Shown one piece after another: positions 4,826 through 6,679 of a stretch of 6,679 nucleotides of DNA. The position numbers were made by a program, and so were the translations under genes. Location of the stretch: NCBI GenBank assembly GCA_947624455.1, contig CANQKL010000089.1, positions 1-6,679 of the forward strand. The letters run 5' to 3'. Numbering within the stretch: the stretch's first letter is position 1; each line of letters opens with the position of its first letter. Under the pieces are notes generated by a model, which was not told the origin of the DNA, did no database searches, and was given only the letters and a program-made list of their open reading frames with translations. Source of the DNA: an uncultured Clostridia bacterium. GTDB lineage: Bacteria > Bacillota > Clostridia > UMGS1883.

Positions 4826-5839
4826 ATGAAGGTACTGCTCACCGGCGGCGCGGGATACATCGGTTCCCACACCTGTATCGAGCTGTTGGCGCTGGGCCAC
4901 GAGGTCATCATCGTGGACAATTACAGCAACTCCAAGCCCGAGGCCCTCAACCGCATCCGCGAAATAAGCGGCAAGGATTTCAAGTTCTACGAGGCCGACG
5001 CCACCGACGGCGAGGCCATGGACAAAATTTTCAGCGAAAACCAAATCGACTGCATAATCCACTTCGCGGGACTCAAGGCCGTGGGCGAGAGCTGCAAGAT
5101 CCCCGTCCGCTATTACCGGAATAATCTGGACTCCACCCTGACCCTGCTGGAAACTATGGCGAAGCACGGCGTGCATAACATGGTGTTCTCCTCCTCCGCC
5201 ACCGTTTACGGCGTACCCGAGAAGGTGCCGCTGACCGAGGATATGCCCGCCTACAGGACCAGCAGTCCCTATGGCTGGACCAAGATAATGAGCGAGCAGA
5301 TCTTCCGCGATGCCTGCGCCGCCGATCCGGAGCTGAGCGTTGTGCTGCTCAGGTACTTCAACCCCATCGGCGCTCACGAGAGCGGCCGCATCGGCGAGGA
5401 TCCCAACGGTATACCCAACAACCTCATGCCCTATATTTCCCAGGTGGCCATAGGCAAGCTGCCCAAGCTGGGCGTGTTCGGCAACGACTATCCCACTCCC
5501 GACGGCACCTGCGTCAGGGACTACATCCACGTGGTCGATCTGGCTAAGGGCCACGCCAAGGCCATTGAGTACGCCGCCGCCCACAAGGGGGCCGAGGCCA
5601 TTAACCTTGGCACAGGCGTGGGTTACAGCGTAATGGACATAGTCAACAGCTTCATGAAGGTCAACGGTATCGACCTGCCCTATGAGTTCCAGCCCCGCCG
5701 GGCCGGCGACGTGCCGGAGTGCTATTCCGACCCCTCCAAGGCCAAGGAGCTTTTGGGCTGGACAGCCGAAAAGACCATAGAGGATATGTGCCGGGACACC
5801 TGGAACTGGCAGAAAAAGAATCCCAACGGCCTGAACTGA
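4826..5839 (+). CDS. galE: UDP-glucose 4-epimerase
   Basis: The 337-residue product is a full-length GalE (E. coli 338), an NAD-dependent extended short-chain dehydrogenase that interconverts UDP-glucose and UDP-galactose in the Leloir pathway and supplies UDP-galactose for surface glycans. The Rossmann motif G7-x-x-G10-x-x-G13 (GGAGYIGSHT) is intact. The catalytic set Ser124, Tyr149 and Lys153 (FSSSATVYG; SPYGWTK) falls at the same numbers as in E. coli. RYFNPIGAH, GNDYPTPDGTCVRDYIHV and RRAGDVPECYSDPSKAKELLGW are standard family blocks. The residue aligning with E. coli Tyr299 is Cys299, the small-residue state associated with acceptance of N-acetylated substrates. The gene has its own promoter (4765-4793) and no adjacent galK, galT or glycosyltransferase, so it appears monocistronic; whether it serves galactose use or polysaccharide synthesis cannot be told. 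Confidence 0.97.
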   Translation: MKVLLTGGAGYIGSHTCIELLALGHEVIIVDNYSNSKPEALNRIREISGKDFKFYEADATDGEAMDKIFSENQIDCIIHFAGLKAVGESCKIPVRYYRNNLDSTLTLLETMAKHGVHNMVFSSSATVYGVPEKVPLTEDMPAYRTSSPYGWTKIMSEQIFRDACAADPELSVVLLRYFNPIGAHESGRIGEDPNGIPNNLMPYISQVAIGKLPKLGVFGNDYPTPDGTCVRDYIHVVDLAKGHAKAIEYAAAHKGAEAINLGTGVGYSVMDIVNSFMKVNGIDLPYEFQPRRAGDVPECYSDPSKAKELLGWTAEKTIEDMCRDTWNWQKKNPNGLN

Positions 5840-5846
5840 AAAACCC

Positions 5847-5949
5847 ATTTTTGCTAAAATCATTATAAAATGATGATTTTGCGTAAAAAATTCGCCCTTT
5901 TAGACGCCCTATGCACTTGGGGAAAGCTCGAAAGGGAACTCCCTTTCGA
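5847..5949 (+). repeat. Structured unit 1 of a diverged tandem pair downstream of galE
   Basis: Elements in order: an AT-rich hairpin (AAAATCAT 5856-5863 with ATGATTTT 5873-5880, T-rich and A-rich flanks extending it imperfectly), then GCGTAA. Next comes a core with ACGCCC (5904-5909), ATGC (5911-5914) and GGGGAAAGC (5919-5927), and a 9-bp hairpin, TCGAAAGGG (5928-5936) with CCCTTTCGA (5941-5949), tetraloop AACT. The same order recurs in unit 2. No reading frame explains it. Function unknown: it could be a structured RNA, a leader or a dispersed palindromic element. Confidence 0.55.
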
Positions 5950-5956
5950 AAAAAAC

Positions 5957-5989
5957 ATAAAATCTCGGGGCGTGTACCCGAGATTTTAT
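5957..5989 (+). terminator. Probable terminator of galE / end hairpin of unit 1
   Basis: A perfect 13-bp stem (5957-5969 with 5977-5989) encloses a 7-base loop, GCGTGTA. Its outer part is A-rich on the left and TTTTAT on the right, so it could terminate transcription in both directions. It lies about 120 bases after the galE stop and is the most terminator-like hairpin there. Confidence 0.65.
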
Positions 5990-6004
5990 ACTATAATCGG
6001 GGTA

Positions 6005-6139
6005 GAAATATCATTTTTATCATAATAAAAATGATATTTCGTAAGCGCAAGCGCCCGATGCGGAAGGGGTAGCCGCTGGGGAAACCGTTTGGGTTGCCCC
6101 AGCGCTCTCAGAAAATTCGCCCTTACGGGCGAATTTTCT
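6005..6139 (+). repeat. Structured unit 2 of the tandem pair, upstream of the stalk-domain gene
   Basis: Four elements follow one another. (1) A perfect 16-bp AT-rich hairpin (6005-6020 with 6025-6040, loop CATA), then GTAA. (2) A core with GCGCCC (6051-6056), ATGC (6058-6061) and GGGGTAGC (6066-6073). (3) A hairpin with CGCTGGGG (6074-6081) pairing CCCCAGCG (6097-6104) and an inner AACC/GGTT stem (6083-6086/6092-6095). (4) A perfect 13-bp hairpin (6110-6122 with 6127-6139, loop TTAC) whose right arm ends in GAATTTTCT. Order and core spacing match unit 1, with ATGC-to-ATGC distance 147. The last hairpin could act as a terminator before the gene at 6286. Confidence 0.55.
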
Positions 6140-6285
6140 CATTTCTATGCCTTTGAACGCTCCATGCGGTTTTTTATCTGGCGAAAAAATTTTTTAAAAA
6201 AATTTAAAAATATGGGAACTTTTTTCAATTTTCAACGTCTAATATATGTAACGCAATGTGAACGCGAAAAGAAAGGATGTTGAAC
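6140..6285. other. Leader region of the stalk-domain gene with runs of A and T
   Basis: This stretch contains alternating A- and T-tracts at about 6184-6229, of the sort that produce curved DNA or act as UP-like elements. I see no convincing -35/-10 pair: TAATAT (6240-6245) or TATATG (6243-6248) could be a -10, but the matching -35 would be only a T-run. The ribosome binding site GAAAGGA (6271-6277) is clear, 8 nt before the ATG at 6286. Confidence 0.4.
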
Positions 6286-6679
6286 ATGAAAAAACTGAAA
6301 AAACTGAAAAAACTCATAGCTCCACTGCTCTGCGCCGCGCTGGCTCTGACCCTGGCTCCCTCTTTGGTCATGGCCGAAGGCAAAAACGTCACTGTCACCG
6401 TGGCGGACTTCGACGTGTTCCTCAACGGGGTCATGATGGACAGCAGAAACAGCGAATACCCCCTCATCGTTTACCGGGGGATCACCTATGTTCCCATGAC
6501 CTGGAACCTGACAAGGTTCATGGGCCTCAAGACCCGCTACGACAAGCTGGACGGCGAAAACATCTTCTTCATCGGCAACGCCAAAGACCGGGCGAATGTC
6601 CTTGAGGAGGACGAGGCTTCCGCCCGCAACAGGGGCAGCTATTCCGCCTATATCACCGACTACAAGCTGGCGGTCAACG
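6286..6679 (+). CDS. Secreted protein with stalk-like (copper amine oxidase N-terminal-like) domain, 3' end outside window
   Basis: The frame runs open to the right edge (131 codons visible). The N-terminus is a classical Sec signal peptide: a basic start of three KKL repeats, hydrophobic core at about residues 10-27 (LIAPLLCAALALTLAPSLV) and likely cleavage after VMA30. It is not a lipoprotein, since Cys16 lacks a lipobox. Residues ~33-90 (VTVADFDVFLNG, YPLIVYRGITYVPMTW, FMGLKTRYDKLDGENIFFIG) resemble the stalk domain also known as the copper amine oxidase N-terminal domain, frequent in clostridial surface proteins. These are structural modules and do not imply copper or oxidase activity. 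The start has GAAAGGA 8 nt upstream. The catalytic or binding part, if any, lies outside the window, so its specific role is unknown. Confidence 0.8.
   Translation, partial: MKKLKKLKKLIAPLLCAALALTLAPSLVMAEGKNVTVTVADFDVFLNGVMMDSRNSEYPLIVYRGITYVPMTWNLTRFMGLKTRYDKLDGENIFFIGNAKDRANVLEEDEASARNRGSYSAYITDYKLAVN
6289..6315 (+). repeat. Three tandem 9-bp copies encoding KKL in the signal peptide
   Basis: AAAAAACTG, AAAAAACTG, AAAAAACTC follow the start codon directly. The unit is a multiple of three, so gain or loss of copies would lengthen or shorten the basic n-region without a frameshift; the six-base A-runs could also slip. Confidence 0.85.

Noticed and set aside
4781..5863. Long antisense open frame opposite galE
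   Set aside because: It is a shadow of galE caused by codon bias; the sense strand has every GalE motif plus a promoter and ribosome binding site.
5992..5997. TATAAT between the two structured units, a possible -10 box
   Set aside because: The -35 position (5969-5974) reads GGCGTG and there is no extended -10 TGN, so promoter activity is not supported.
1..6679. CRISPR arrays, defence systems or phage genes
   Set aside because: No regularly spaced direct repeats and no cas, restriction or phage-like proteins are visible in any frame.

Overview
The window looks like chromosome from a spore-forming member of the Clostridia, plausibly Oscillospirales or a relative. The evidence is a ypeB spore-germination gene, an archaeal-type cofactor-independent phosphoglycerate mutase homologue, strong AAAGGA/AAGGAGG ribosome binding sites, sigma-A promoters close to consensus, and a secreted stalk-domain protein. 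Species cannot be fixed from the sequence alone.

Layout. 2-1330 (+) is the C-terminal part of a large secreted subtilisin-family (S8) protease; the catalytic part lies upstream of the window. A perfect 15-bp hairpin at 1379-1412 separates it from the convergent ypeB gene (1477-2793, -). ypeB and an apgM-type gene (2903-4102, +) diverge from a short AT-rich region carrying a clear promoter for apgM. Next comes a tRNA-Trp(CCA) gene (4206-4281). It has an UP-like element, a perfect TTGACA-17-TATAAT promoter and a strong terminator (4283-4319). An 8-bp inverted repeat is centred exactly on its -10 box.

4320-4764 holds no intact gene. It contains a fold-back (inverted-repeat) stretch, then a decayed IS30-family transposase remnant (4512-4739) read in a single frame, with two stops and internal deletions. 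A promoter at 4765-4793 then drives galE (4826-5839), UDP-glucose 4-epimerase. Its residue at E. coli position 299 is Cys, which suggests it may also act on N-acetylated sugar nucleotides.

5840-6285 (about 445 bases) has no gene but is densely structured. It holds at least six hairpins that can be read as two diverged tandem copies, about 147 bases apart, of one unit: an AT-rich hairpin, a conserved GCCCnATGCnnnnGGGG core, a hairpin, then a terminator-like hairpin. This is the best candidate for something undescribed here. The window ends in the first 131 residues of a secreted protein with a stalk-like domain (6286 onward, +).

The genes do not form one operon. Each appears to have its own promoter and/or terminator, and they cover unrelated jobs: surface proteolysis, spore germination, central or amino-acid metabolism, translation, sugar-nucleotide supply and a surface protein. 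GalE could feed cell-surface polysaccharide, but nothing in the window ties it to a specific pathway.
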